Counted from the stretch's first letter, positions 27,751-36,440 are shown. The stretch: 64,000 nt of DNA from Verrucomicrobiota bacterium (GCA_018970725.1 JAGWVU010000018.1:1-64000); one strand, 5' to 3'. Numbers and translations are program-made. The notes: a model not told the origin generated them from the sequence alone.

Positions 27751-29130
27751 ATGGAAATCCCTTACACAGTCTCCGCCCGGCGTGACACCGGCCTGTTCAA
27801 TTCAAAGGTTGGCATCTGGTTGTTCCTCGCTTCTGAAGTGATGTTGTTCGGCGGCCTTTTTTCGGGCTACGTTTTCCTCCGGGCCGGGGTCCGACCGGGG
27901 GTTGACCTGCCTTGGCCTGACGCTGTGTATGTCCATGGTCCCTTCATCTGGCTCGGTTTTTTGAACACATTGGTCCTGATCGCCTCGAGCGTGTTTGTCG
28001 TGCTGGCCTGGGCCCAGCTCAAGATGAGACGGTATGGGATGTATCAGTTCTACATGTCACTGGTGTTGGTCTGCGCGGCGGGGTTCATGGTGGTGAAGAC
28101 GATCGAGTACAACTCCAAGCTCAATCATCACTTCGGAGCCCGCCTGTCAGATGGCACGCTTCTCGACGGTGCCTTGGTGGCGGACGATTCGCATCACTGT
28201 CCCGGCGACTACGTCACCTTCGAGGCGGACAAGGCAGTGTTTTCCTTGGCGCGCACGGGCATCTTCCGCAAGTTGGACCCCTACTTTCTCGATTTCGCGG
28301 TATTGAAGGGCGGGGAGGAGATGGTGGTCAATGCGCCCGGCGGCAAACAGTTGAAGGGGGTTGCGGAGTTGTCGGCCTGGCTGGAAGAGTATGCCGCACA
28401 GAATCCGAGGGAGGCCCGGGTCACCGCCGGGTTCGCCAAGCCCGTGACCTTCCAGTTCCGGCGCAAGGATGTCTTTGGAAAGCGCGTCTTCCCGGATCGC
28501 GTCCCATTGTTCCGGGGGAACGAGCTTCAGGGCAAGCTGATCGACGACACCGTCGAGATCGAGGTGCACACGGTGGATCTCCAGATGGTCCGGGATGAGG
28601 AGAAGTCGCTCGCCTGGGCCTATTTGGGCGAGGGCTACAAGGCGGGTTACGAGGGCCATAAGAAGGAAAAGCTGAACGATCCCTTGCACCGTCGCTTTTT
28701 GGAGAAGGGCGGCACGTTGCCCGGCGGGCAGCTTCGGATTTGGCAGCATCCCCACCCGGCCGGTGAGCATGGGGGTGAGAAGGCGGCCGCCGGTGGTCAC
28801 GGGGAGGCGTCCGCGGCTCACGGTTCTTCGGACGGCCATGGCGGTCATGGTGCTCCGGTGGTCTCCATCAAGGGCAGTGACATCCATTTTATGGGGGCGC
28901 ACGGTCCGAAATTCGGCACCTATTACGCGATCTATTTCACCATGACCGCGTTGCATGGACTCCACGTGGTGGGGGGCGCGCTGGTGCTGGCCTATTTCCT
29001 CTTCTTCGGGCGCAAGCTTTACCGGAAGAATCCCGAGCATCTGGCCAACCGCGTCGAGGTTGGCGGGCTCTTCTGGCACTTTGTCGATCTGGTCTGGATC
29101 TTCCTGTTCCCGATCATGTATTTGATGTGA
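27751..29130 (+). CDS. ctaE: Cytochrome c oxidase subunit III with a large soluble insertion
   Basis: A 459-residue protein, about twice the usual length. Residues 1-125 and 385-459 give the normal subunit III helices (GIWLFLASEVMLFGGLFSGYVF; YFTMTALHGLHVVGGALVLAYF; GLFWHFVDLVWIFLFPIMYL). Between them, after MVVKTIEYNSKLNHHFG, lies an insertion of about 255 residues. It includes mixed alpha/beta segments (VNAPGGKQLKGVAELSAWLEEYA; DDTVEIEVHTVDLQ) and a His/Gly/Ala-rich stretch (about 333-366). I do not recognise the inserted domain. Confidence 0.9.
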   Translation: MEIPYTVSARRDTGLFNSKVGIWLFLASEVMLFGGLFSGYVFLRAGVRPGVDLPWPDAVYVHGPFIWLGFLNTLVLIASSVFVVLAWAQLKMRRYGMYQFYMSLVLVCAAGFMVVKTIEYNSKLNHHFGARLSDGTLLDGALVADDSHHCPGDYVTFEADKAVFSLARTGIFRKLDPYFLDFAVLKGGEEMVVNAPGGKQLKGVAELSAWLEEYAAQNPREARVTAGFAKPVTFQFRRKDVFGKRVFPDRVPLFRGNELQGKLIDDTVEIEVHTVDLQMVRDEEKSLAWAYLGEGYKAGYEGHKKEKLNDPLHRRFLEKGGTLPGGQLRIWQHPHPAGEHGGEKAAAGGHGEASAAHGSSDGHGGHGAPVVSIKGSDIHFMGAHGPKFGTYYAIYFTMTALHGLHVVGGALVLAYFLFFGRKLYRKNPEHLANRVEVGGLFWHFVDLVWIFLFPIMYLM

Positions 29131-29152
29131 GCCGCCCGTTACCCGTCCTGTC

Positions 29153-29569
29153 ATGGAATCATCCACCGAAGACCTGCAGAAGCACGTGAGGACCTACCTG
29201 ATGGTGGGGGCCACGCTGTTTGTGTTCACGATCGTCACCGTCCTTGTTCGCACCGTGCCCTTTTTTGACTTCGGGGTGCCCGGGGTGGACGCGCCGGACA
29301 TTGCTTTTGGCCTGGTGATTGCCACCTTCAAATCAAGTTTGGTCATGTTGATTTTCATGCACCTCAACCACGAGCGGGGCTTGATTTACAAGGTGCTGGT
29401 CTTCACGGTGGCGTTCGCCATCAGCCTGATGGGGCTGACCCTTTTTGCCCAGGGGAATCCGATTCGTCCTCATGCCGATGTCATCGAGCATCTGCACGTC
29501 TCTGATGTGACTGCGGCAGACGTCGAGAGCAAGGCTCCCGGCGCCAAGGCGGAGCCGGCCAAGCACTGA
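29153..29569 (+). CDS. ctaF: Cytochrome c oxidase subunit IV (prokaryotic type)
   Basis: A 138-residue protein with three hydrophobic segments. The central FGLVIATFKSSLVMLIFMHLNHE matches the prokaryotic COX4/CyoD-like family (helix with Lys, then FMHL). It is an accessory subunit that stabilises the CuB centre region in related oxidases. Its tail is Ala/Glu/Lys-rich and hydrophilic. It follows ctaE by 22 bases. Confidence 0.88.
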   Translation: MESSTEDLQKHVRTYLMVGATLFVFTIVTVLVRTVPFFDFGVPGVDAPDIAFGLVIATFKSSLVMLIFMHLNHERGLIYKVLVFTVAFAISLMGLTLFAQGNPIRPHADVIEHLHVSDVTAADVESKAPGAKAEPAKH

Positions 29570-29579
29570 TTCTTTCATC

Positions 29580-29783
29580 ATGGACCTGAAGCATTTCCAT
29601 TACGTGTTCATCGCGGTGTCGATCCTCTGCACGCTGGGGTTTGGCTTCTGGGCCATGACGGCCGACGTCCGCATCGTCGGTTCTTGGGGGCGCGCGGGCG
29701 GGTTGGTCAGTGCTCTCCTCGGCGTTCTTTTGTCGGTCTACGGGGTTTGGTTTGTGCGGAAGTCGCGCCAGATCATCACCTGA
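29580..29783 (+). CDS. Small two-helix membrane protein in the oxidase operon
   Basis: A 67-residue protein with two membrane helices (about 8-28 and 38-58) and a basic end (VRKSRQIIT). No family recognised. It starts 10 bases after subunit IV and is surrounded by oxidase genes, so an assembly or accessory subunit role is likely but inferred only from position. Confidence 0.72.
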   Translation: MDLKHFHYVFIAVSILCTLGFGFWAMTADVRIVGSWGRAGGLVSALLGVLLSVYGVWFVRKSRQIIT

Positions 29784-29797
29784 AACCAGTTTTTCTC

Positions 29798-30001
29798 ATG
29801 ATTCCCTCCGGCACCATGGAAGTGATTTTGGCCTGTCCGGCCTGTCGCTTCGACGGCAGTTCGCCAGTCACTTCGGCCGCCAATTTGGCGATCGTGGTGA
29901 TGATCGTGCTATTGGGTGCGGTCGGCGGCGGCGTGGTGACCTTGATGTTCCGCTTCGCCCGGGGGGAACGCCAGGCCCTTGAGGAAAACACTCTCCCCTG
30001 A
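29798..30001 (+). CDS. Small CPxC-containing membrane protein in the oxidase operon
   Basis: A 67-residue protein. The N-terminus carries CPAC (residues 13-16), followed by one membrane helix (about 29-51) and a charged tail. An ATG six codons later (MEVILACPAC) is an alternative start. The CPxC pair could bind a metal or act in thiol exchange for CuA assembly, but this is speculation; the pair may lie on the cytoplasmic or periplasmic side. It lies between two clearly coding oxidase genes with 14- and 22-base gaps. Confidence 0.62.
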   Translation: MIPSGTMEVILACPACRFDGSSPVTSAANLAIVVMIVLLGAVGGGVVTLMFRFARGERQALEENTLP

Positions 30002-30023
30002 ATCTTTTAACCACTCATTGCCC

Positions 30024-30818
30024 ATGGATCCGGTCTTCGCTTTCAGCATCACCAAGTTTCTCGGCCAGCCCGAAGCCGCCTCGCGTCATGCGGGTCAGAT
30101 CGACCACATGAACGAAGTGGTTCACTGGTTCATGCTGGTCCTGTTCGTGGGCTGGACCCTGTTTTTCTTTGTGACGTTGTGCAAGTTCCATCGCAAGGCC
30201 AACCCGAAGGCGAGCTACCGGGGGATCACCTCCCACTTCAGCACGCACCTCGAAATCATCGTGGTTCTGGTGGAGGTCGTTCTGCTCCTCGGATTTGCTT
30301 ACCAGTTGTGGTCGGAGCGGGTCGATGGCATCCCGTCCGCGACGGACAAGGACGTGGTGCGGATCCGCGCGGTGGGAGAGCAGTTCCGTTGGAGTTTCCA
30401 TTATGCGGGTGAGGATGGTCTCTTCGGCCTGGTCAGCGCCGAGCGGATCGATGCCGGGAATCCCGTTGGTTTGGTCAAGGAGGACCCGAGCTCCAAGGAC
30501 GATTTCCTCTCCCCCGAGTTGATGTTGCCAAAGGGGCGGAAGGTGGTGATCCAAGTCACGGCCAAGGATGTGATCCACAATCTGGCCCTTGTCCCGATGC
30601 GGATCCAGCAGGACGCCATCCCGGGAATGGAGATTCCGATGTGGTTTGTTCCGACGAAGACTGGTCGTTGGGACATCGTCTGTGCGCAGTTGTGCGGGGC
30701 GGCCCACGCGAAGATGGTGGCCAAGATGAAGTGCGTTGAGGATGCCGAATACCAAGACTGGGCCTCCGGTCGGAGCAAGGCAGCCAAGGCGGCCGCGGTG
30801 GCTGTGGCGAAGAATTGA
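30024..30818 (+). CDS. ctaC: Cytochrome c oxidase subunit II (CuA)
   Basis: A 264-residue subunit with two membrane helices (about 34-52 and 76-96) and a periplasmic cupredoxin domain. CuA ligands are complete: His185 in KDVIHNLAL, Cys220, Cys224, His228 and Met231 in CAQLCGAAHAKM. EQFRWSFHY is the usual aromatic segment near the electron entry site. No fused cytochrome c domain is present, so electrons must come from a separate cytochrome. Its place after ctaD-ctaE, rather than first, is unusual. An Ala/Lys-rich tail ends the protein. Confidence 0.94.
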   Translation: MDPVFAFSITKFLGQPEAASRHAGQIDHMNEVVHWFMLVLFVGWTLFFFVTLCKFHRKANPKASYRGITSHFSTHLEIIVVLVEVVLLLGFAYQLWSERVDGIPSATDKDVVRIRAVGEQFRWSFHYAGEDGLFGLVSAERIDAGNPVGLVKEDPSSKDDFLSPELMLPKGRKVVIQVTAKDVIHNLALVPMRIQQDAIPGMEIPMWFVPTKTGRWDIVCAQLCGAAHAKMVAKMKCVEDAEYQDWASGRSKAAKAAAVAVAKN

Positions 30819-30836
30819 TCCTGCCGCACCTTTGGG

Positions 30837-31856
30837 ATGCAGGGTTTCCTTCACCGCACCGCCCAGACAGCCCTTGTTTCGCTGCTTCTCCTGATCTTCG
30901 TCGGGGCCACGGTGCGCGCCACCGGCTCCGGCTTGGGTTGTCCGGATTGGCCCACCTGTTGGGGATGCCTGGTTCCGCCTTGGAAGGCTTCCCAGATTGA
31001 TCCGGCGCGGCTGGACCTCGAGCGGTTTCGGCGCAACGCCGAACGACATGGGATCGATCCGGCCACGATCACGCCGGACACGGTGCTCAGCCGGTTCAAC
31101 CCGGTGCATACCTGGGTGGAGTTCGTCAACCGGCTCACCTCCCTGCCGCTCGGATTGTCGACCCTGGTGCTTTTCCTCGCGGCGTTCTCTGCCCGTCGCC
31201 ACCGGGTTTGGCTCTGCGTGGTGGCGTTCCTCAGCCTGGCGGACGTGATTGGCAACGCCTGGCTTGGGGCCGAGGTGGTGCACAGCGGGCTGAAGCCGGG
31301 CGTGATCACCACGCACATGGCGCTGGCCTTCGCCCTGATCTGCCTGTTGACGACCGCGGTTCGTTTGACGGCGGATCCCGGTGGACGACCTGCCGTGGAG
31401 ATCGGGCCTTTGCGGCGCAGGATCGTCTGGGTGTCCGTGCTCTTTTTTGGATGTCTGGTCACGGAAGGGATCATGGGCAGTCAGGTTCGGGAGCATACCG
31501 ATGAACTGGCCAAGTCCGCCGGGCAGCTCGACCGGGCGGAGTGGACGGGAATTTTGGAGCAAACCGGGATCTATCTGATCCATCGGAGTGCTTCATGGAG
31601 CCTGTTGGTCACCTCGGCGTTGCTGTTGTTTTGGATCCGGTGCTCGCAGCGACCGGGGGCGATGCGGCCGCGGCTTCTCTTTGCCGGAGTGTTGGCCATG
31701 ATGGTGATGGGAGTCATTCTGGCTCATGTGGCGGTGTTCCGGGTGGTGCAAGTCTTGCATGTGGGATTGACCGCGGTGCTGCTTTCCGTGGCTTGGGGGT
31801 GGCTTCTGGAACTGTTCACCGCGGACCTCGTTGCCAAGGAGGCCACGCGGACGTAG
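30837..31856 (+). CDS. ctaA: Heme A synthase
   Basis: A 339-residue membrane enzyme of the COX15/CtaA family that converts heme O to heme A for the oxidase encoded upstream. GATVRATGSGLGCPDWPTCWG is the conserved N-terminal motif with a pair of cysteines. Conserved histidines appear in NPVHTWVEFVNRL, TTHMALAF, LIHRSASW and LHVGLTA. The two halves show the internal repeat of four-helix bundles. Confidence 0.93.
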   Translation: MQGFLHRTAQTALVSLLLLIFVGATVRATGSGLGCPDWPTCWGCLVPPWKASQIDPARLDLERFRRNAERHGIDPATITPDTVLSRFNPVHTWVEFVNRLTSLPLGLSTLVLFLAAFSARRHRVWLCVVAFLSLADVIGNAWLGAEVVHSGLKPGVITTHMALAFALICLLTTAVRLTADPGGRPAVEIGPLRRRIVWVSVLFFGCLVTEGIMGSQVREHTDELAKSAGQLDRAEWTGILEQTGIYLIHRSASWSLLVTSALLLFWIRCSQRPGAMRPRLLFAGVLAMMVMGVILAHVAVFRVVQVLHVGLTAVLLSVAWGWLLELFTADLVAKEATRT

Positions 31857-31857
31857 C

Positions 31858-32766
31858 ATGGTGTCGATGATGCCTCCCGGATCGGTTGAACGCACTCCCG
31901 CCGGAAGTGTTTCCTGGAGTGATTTGGTCACGTTGACCAAGGCGAAGTTAAGCGCCTTGGTCGTGGCTACCACGGGCTCCGCTTTTCTTTCCGGTTGGCC
32001 GGCCGGGGAAGCGATGGCTCCGTTGCGTCTGTTGCACACGGTGCTGGGAACAGCTCTGGCGGCCTTCGGGGCGGCGGTTTTCAACCAGCTCCTCGAGATC
32101 GATGCGGACCGGAGCATGCGACGGACCGCGGACCGGCCGTTGCCGGCGGGCCGGATTCCCGTGCCTGCGGCGTTCGGGATCGGATGGATTTTGAGCGCTC
32201 TGGGCATCGTGCACCTCGGAAAAACCGTGAACACGGAGGCCGCCCTGCTGGCCGGGCTCACGATTGCCGTTTACATCTTCGTTTACACGCCGATGAAGCG
32301 TCGCTCCGTCTCCAACACCATCGTTGGCGCGATTGCCGGGGCCTTGCCGCCTGTGATCGGATGGGTCGCGGCGCACGGTGCTTTCGGGCCGGGGGCGGTC
32401 TGGTGGTTCGCCCTGCTCTTCTTTTGGCAGCTTCCCCATTTTTATGCCATCAACTGGATCCATCGGGAGGAATATCGCCAGGCCGGGTTCATCATGCTGG
32501 CGAACCGCGATGACTCGGGAGGGCGCACCGCCTTCTGGTCCCTGACGTGTTCCGTGCCGCTGATCCTGCTGGCCCTTTGGGCACCGCTGATCCCTTTGGC
32601 GCGTTGGTGGTTCGTGGTCCCCGGCATTTGCGCCGGCGGGTTTGTGGTTTGGAGGGCGCTCCGTTTCCAGAGGGATCGGAACGCGGGGACCGCCCGCAGC
32701 CTTTTTTTCGCGACGCTGATTTACCTGCCCCTGATGATGGCAGCGGTCATCCTGGCCAAACCCTGA
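31858..32766 (+). CDS. ctaB: Protoheme IX farnesyltransferase (heme O synthase)
   Basis: A 302-residue UbiA-superfamily prenyltransferase that farnesylates heme b to heme O. NQLLEIDADRSMRRTADRPLP is the Asp-rich prenyl-diphosphate site, and YTPMKRRSVSNTIVGAIAGALPPVIGW the conserved second region. The ATG lies one base after the ctaA stop; an earlier in-frame ATG would overlap ctaA. It is the last gene of the respiratory cluster and faces bioB with an 11-base gap. Confidence 0.94.
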   Translation: MVSMMPPGSVERTPAGSVSWSDLVTLTKAKLSALVVATTGSAFLSGWPAGEAMAPLRLLHTVLGTALAAFGAAVFNQLLEIDADRSMRRTADRPLPAGRIPVPAAFGIGWILSALGIVHLGKTVNTEAALLAGLTIAVYIFVYTPMKRRSVSNTIVGAIAGALPPVIGWVAAHGAFGPGAVWWFALLFFWQLPHFYAINWIHREEYRQAGFIMLANRDDSGGRTAFWSLTCSVPLILLALWAPLIPLARWWFVVPGICAGGFVVWRALRFQRDRNAGTARSLFFATLIYLPLMMAAVILAKP

Positions 32767-32777
32767 GGACCGCTTCC

Positions 32778-33776
32778 TCAGAGGGCGCCGGCCGGCTCGC
32801 ACTCCCGTTGGGAGCAGGCGGAGGGCGGCATGAGCGAGGGATCGGGAGCTTGCGGCGCCAGACCGAGCTTGCGCATCAGGGTGAGGTCTTGCTCGGTGGC
32901 CGGGTTCCCTGCGGTCAGCAGTTTGTCCCCGTAAAAGATGGAGTTGGCCCCGGCGAAGAAACAGAGGGTCTGGGCTTCGTCACTGAGGTTGGTGCGACCG
33001 GCGGACAACCGGACCTTGGCGCGAGGAACGGCGATGCGCGTCGAAGCAATCATGCGGACGAGGTCGAAGACATCGACAGGAGCGCTTCCGGCGAGAGGCG
33101 TGCCGGGCATGGGCATGAGGCTGTTGATCGGGACGCTTTCGGGTTGTGGATCGAACTCGCTGAGGACTTCGAGCATCCTGAGGCGGTCGTCGGTGGTTTC
33201 CCCGAGGCCGAGAATGCCGCCACAACAAACGCTCATCCCGGCGTCCTGAGCATGGCGGATGGTGTTGAGCCGATCCTCGAAGGTGTGGGTGGAGACGATG
33301 TTCCCGTAGTGTTCCGGGGAGGTATCGATGTTGTGGTTGTAAGCGGTGACGCCGGCCTCTCGGAGTTTCCGCGCTTCGGTGGCGCCGAGTTCTCCGAGCG
33401 TGACACAGACCTCCATGCCCAGAGTGGAGACCTCGCGGATGATCTCGAGCACCTGATCGAATTTTTGGGTGCCATCGCGCACGCCTTTCCATGCGGCGCC
33501 CATGCAGAAGCGGGTGGAACCGGTTTCCTTGGCCCGGCGCGCCTTTTCCATCACGTCGCCGGTTCCCATGAGGCGTTCTGCGGCCACCCCGGTGGAGTAG
33601 CGGGCGCTTTGGGCGCAATAGGAGCAGTCCTCGCTGCAGCCGCCGGTCTTGATACTGAGGAGGGTGCAGAGCTGCACTTCCGCCGAGGGCCAGTGAGCCT
33701 CATGCACGGCCCGGGCTTGTTTGAGCAGCTCGAAGAATGGCTGGTGATAGATGGCGTGCAGTTCGGCGAATTTCAT
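32778..33776 (-). CDS. bioB: Biotin synthase
   Basis: A 332-residue radical-SAM enzyme that inserts sulfur into dethiobiotin. GGCSEDCSYCAQS carries the CxxxCxxC [4Fe-4S] site; YNHNIDTSPE, GGILGLGE and NSLMPMPGTPL are conserved family blocks, and RLSAGR supplies the second-cluster arginine. The ATG at MKFAELHAIY was chosen because upstream in-frame sequence lies within the adjacent gene. No other biotin genes are nearby. It is the last gene of a minus-strand run that starts with moaA. Confidence 0.95.
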   Translation of the reverse strand: MKFAELHAIYHQPFFELLKQARAVHEAHWPSAEVQLCTLLSIKTGGCSEDCSYCAQSARYSTGVAAERLMGTGDVMEKARRAKETGSTRFCMGAAWKGVRDGTQKFDQVLEIIREVSTLGMEVCVTLGELGATEARKLREAGVTAYNHNIDTSPEHYGNIVSTHTFEDRLNTIRHAQDAGMSVCCGGILGLGETTDDRLRMLEVLSEFDPQPESVPINSLMPMPGTPLAGSAPVDVFDLVRMIASTRIAVPRAKVRLSAGRTNLSDEAQTLCFFAGANSIFYGDKLLTAGNPATEQDLTLMRKLGLAPQAPDPSLMPPSACSQRECEPAGAL

Positions 33777-33790
33777 GTTTTGGGAAAAGG

Positions 33791-34549
33791 TCAGCGGACG
33801 ACCCAGCGTCCGCTGGAGGTGGAAAGCTCCGGAAGCGTCTCCTTCCAGCAGTTGGAATAGTCGGTCTTGCCCCGGGCACCGATCATGCGGACGCCGGTCT
33901 GGGCCCGGAAGGCCGAGGACATGGCTTCCCCGGTGTAGCAGCCCCAACTCTTGACGTGGGCGCCGCGGGCGAAGATGCCGGGTTGGAGGCGTTTGAGATC
34001 GTCCTGATGGAGAAAGACCTTGGAAGCTCCGAGAACCTCGCCACTGTAGTCAAAGGTGAAACAGTATTTGTTGGAATGTCCGAAATACTCGAAGTCCCCG
34101 ATTTTGACGGACGCCCGCGCCAGGCCCTGGCCTCCGTTGTTGAGGTAATCGATCACCGTGTCCGTCTCGCGGAACCAGATAAGGCGGCACTTGATCTTTT
34201 CTTGGACGGAGAGGATTTTCGCCATGTGGTCCTCGGCATCCTCCTGGCCGCGGAGTTCGTAACCGGTCCGGTAGACCAGCCAGGTGATCACGGCTTGGTC
34301 CCCATATTGCGCCCGGATCTGGTCCATCCGGATGCGGGCGGCCCGAACGAAGTTGCCCCACCAGCGGTCATGGCGCGCCTGTTCCGCGCGAAGATTCTCC
34401 CACTCCCGCAGCGCCGGTCCTCCGCTCAGGATGACGAATTCCCCGGCCGGCTGGGAACCTCCCTTCAAAAGGTCGAGGGCCCGGGCGGGTGAAGCCGGAA
34501 GCAAACCAAGGCCGAGCGCGAGCAGAAAGACGCGGAGGTGGGGGAGCAT
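33791..34549 (-). CDS. Secreted protein of unknown function, possible clan-CD-like fold
   Basis: A 252-residue protein with a signal peptide (about 1-24, ending ARA). No family recognised with confidence. The C-terminal half has a hydrophobic strand ending in a His-Ser pair (FEYFGHSN, His158) and a later strand ending in Cys (AHVKSWGCYTGE, Cys204), the spacing and setting seen in caspase-like clan-CD proteases. TFDYSGEVLGASKVFL and MIGARGKTDY flank these. This is a pattern-level suggestion. It lies between lysA (56 bases) and bioB (14 bases). Confidence 0.7.
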   Translation of the reverse strand: MLPHLRVFLLALGLGLLPASPARALDLLKGGSQPAGEFVILSGGPALREWENLRAEQARHDRWWGNFVRAARIRMDQIRAQYGDQAVITWLVYRTGYELRGQEDAEDHMAKILSVQEKIKCRLIWFRETDTVIDYLNNGGQGLARASVKIGDFEYFGHSNKYCFTFDYSGEVLGASKVFLHQDDLKRLQPGIFARGAHVKSWGCYTGEAMSSAFRAQTGVRMIGARGKTDYSNCWKETLPELSTSSGRWVVR

Positions 34550-34605
34550 GGGAGCAACGCGGATTCGATTCAAACAACCTATCATCCATCCGGGAGGGGG
34601 ACGAC

Positions 34606-35904
34606 TCAAGCCGGAATCATCTCCCCGGCGATGAGATCGGAAAAATCCTGACGTCGACGCACCAGATGAGCCTCGGAGCCATCCACCAGCACCTCTGCCG
34701 GCAGGGGGCGCGAATTGTAGTTGGAAGCCATCACGAATCCGTAGGCCCCCGAACTCATCAGGGCGAGGCAATCCCCGGCTGCCAAGGGGGGAACGGCCCG
34801 GTCCTGGGCGAAGAAATCCCCGCTCTCGCACACCGGACCGACGACATCGACGGTTTCGAGCGGGGCTCCCGGGGTGGGTTCAAGGAGGGGGACGACCTCG
34901 TGATGGCCCTGGTAGAGGGCGGGCCGGATCAGGTCGTTCATGCCCGCATCGACGATTTTGAAGGTCTTGGCGGTGCCGCGTTTTTCGTAGACGACGCGGG
35001 TCAGGAGTACACCGGCGTTGCCCACGAGGAAGCGCCCGGGTTCGAGGAGGATCCGCAAACCGATGGCGCGCAGGGTGGGGAGCAGGCTGGTGGCGTAGGC
35101 CTCGATGGTGAGCGGGGGGACCCCCGTTTCAGGGGCGGTCCACCAGTCCGGGCGACCGCTTTCGAGGGACTGTTGGTAGACGATGCCGATGCCGCCGCCG
35201 ATGCTCCAGAAGTCGATGCCGTAATCCCTCTTCAGATCCGCAGCCAGCGGAGCGACCTTTTCGACGGCCTCGAGGAACGGTTGGACGCTGGTGAGCTGGG
35301 ATCCGATGTGCATCTGCAGTCCTCGGATCCGCACGTGGGGCAGGGAGGCGGCGCGTTGGTAAGCTTCGCGGATCAGGGCGAAGTCGATCCCGAACTTGTT
35401 CTCGCTCTTCCCGGTGGAGATGTATTTGTGGGTGTGGGCGTCCACGTTGGGATTGACGCGGAGGGCGACAGGGGCGGTCACGCCGAGATCGGCGGCGATC
35501 TCACTAATGAACCGGACCTCGGCCTCGGACTCGGCGTTGAAGCAGTAAATCCCTTCCGCGAGGGCGAATTCGATCTCCGCCCGGGTTTTACCGACTCCGG
35601 CGAAGGTGCATTTTCCGGGATCTCCCCCGGCCTGTTTGACCCGGTAGAGTTCTCCGGCGGAGACGATGTCAAACCCCGAGCCCAGTTTGGCGAGCAGGTT
35701 CAGGATGGCGAGGTTCGAGTTGGCCTTGGTGGCGTAGCAGATCAGGTGATCGACGCCGGAGAGGGAGGCGTCGAGCCGGACAAAGTGATCCCGGACGGTG
35801 GCGGCGCTGTAGACGTAGAGCGGCGAACCGTATTGATCCGCGAGAGACTGGAGGGGGACGCCTTCGCAGCAGAGTTGGCCGTTGCGGTAATGAAAGCTGT
35901 GCAT
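34606..35904 (-). CDS. lysA: Diaminopimelate decarboxylase
   Basis: PLP enzyme for the last step of lysine synthesis, 432 residues. YATKANSN carries the PLP lysine; GSGFDIVSAGE, HIGSQ, the glycine-rich phosphate loop (SIGGGIG), EPGRFLVGNAG and CESGD (catalytic Cys from the partner subunit) are all present. The fold is the usual alanine-racemase-like barrel plus C-terminal beta domain. It sits 41 bases after moaC in a minus-strand run with no obvious pathway link to its neighbours. Confidence 0.95.
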   Translation of the reverse strand: MHSFHYRNGQLCCEGVPLQSLADQYGSPLYVYSAATVRDHFVRLDASLSGVDHLICYATKANSNLAILNLLAKLGSGFDIVSAGELYRVKQAGGDPGKCTFAGVGKTRAEIEFALAEGIYCFNAESEAEVRFISEIAADLGVTAPVALRVNPNVDAHTHKYISTGKSENKFGIDFALIREAYQRAASLPHVRIRGLQMHIGSQLTSVQPFLEAVEKVAPLAADLKRDYGIDFWSIGGGIGIVYQQSLESGRPDWWTAPETGVPPLTIEAYATSLLPTLRAIGLRILLEPGRFLVGNAGVLLTRVVYEKRGTAKTFKIVDAGMNDLIRPALYQGHHEVVPLLEPTPGAPLETVDVVGPVCESGDFFAQDRAVPPLAAGDCLALMSSGAYGFVMASNYNSRPLPAEVLVDGSEAHLVRRRQDFSDLIAGEMIPA

Positions 35905-35945
35905 GAGATCTGGAGCCGGTCAACATAGGGAGGCCCCGGGCCGCG

Positions 35946-36434
35946 TCAACCGGGCGGGCGCGGGTTGTGCGATTCCACGGGCTCCTTCTTTTTCTCGATC
36001 AGGCGGATCTCGCCGATGACCATGCCGGGATCGACGGCTTTGCACATGTCATAAATCGTCAGGGCGGCGGTGCCGACCGCGACGAGCGCCTCCATTTCCA
36101 CGCCGGTCCGTGCGGTGGTCCGGGTGCGGCTCCAGATGGCCACGCCGTCCTCGCGCAGATCGAAGCCGACCTCGACATGGGAGAGCGGGAGGGGATGGCA
36201 GAGCGGGATGAGTTGCCCGGTCTGTTTGGCGGCTTGGATGGCGGCGATCCGGGCGACCCCGAGGACGTCGCCCTTGGCAATCAGGTTTTCCCCGATCAGG
36301 GCCACGGTGGCCGGAGCCAGCCGGATGAAGCCGCTGGCCACGGCTTCGCGATGGGACAGGGGTTTGTCCGAGACATCGACCATCGCGGCCGTGCCGTCCT
36401 CTTGCAGGTGGGTCAGCCTGGGGTTGTTGCTCAT
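35946..36434 (-). CDS. moaC: Cyclic pyranopterin monophosphate synthase
   Basis: Second enzyme of molybdenum cofactor synthesis, 162 residues, normal length. MVDVSDKP near the start, then IPLCHPLPLSHVEV, GVEMEALVAV and LTIYDMCKAVD are the conserved MoaC blocks, including the Asp and Lys of the active site. It lies six bases after moaA, so the two are almost certainly co-transcribed. Confidence 0.96.
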   Translation of the reverse strand: MSNNPRLTHLQEDGTAAMVDVSDKPLSHREAVASGFIRLAPATVALIGENLIAKGDVLGVARIAAIQAAKQTGQLIPLCHPLPLSHVEVGFDLREDGVAIWSRTRTTARTGVEMEALVAVGTAALTIYDMCKAVDPGMVIGEIRLIEKKKEPVESHNPRPPG

Positions 36435-36440
36435 GGGGCC

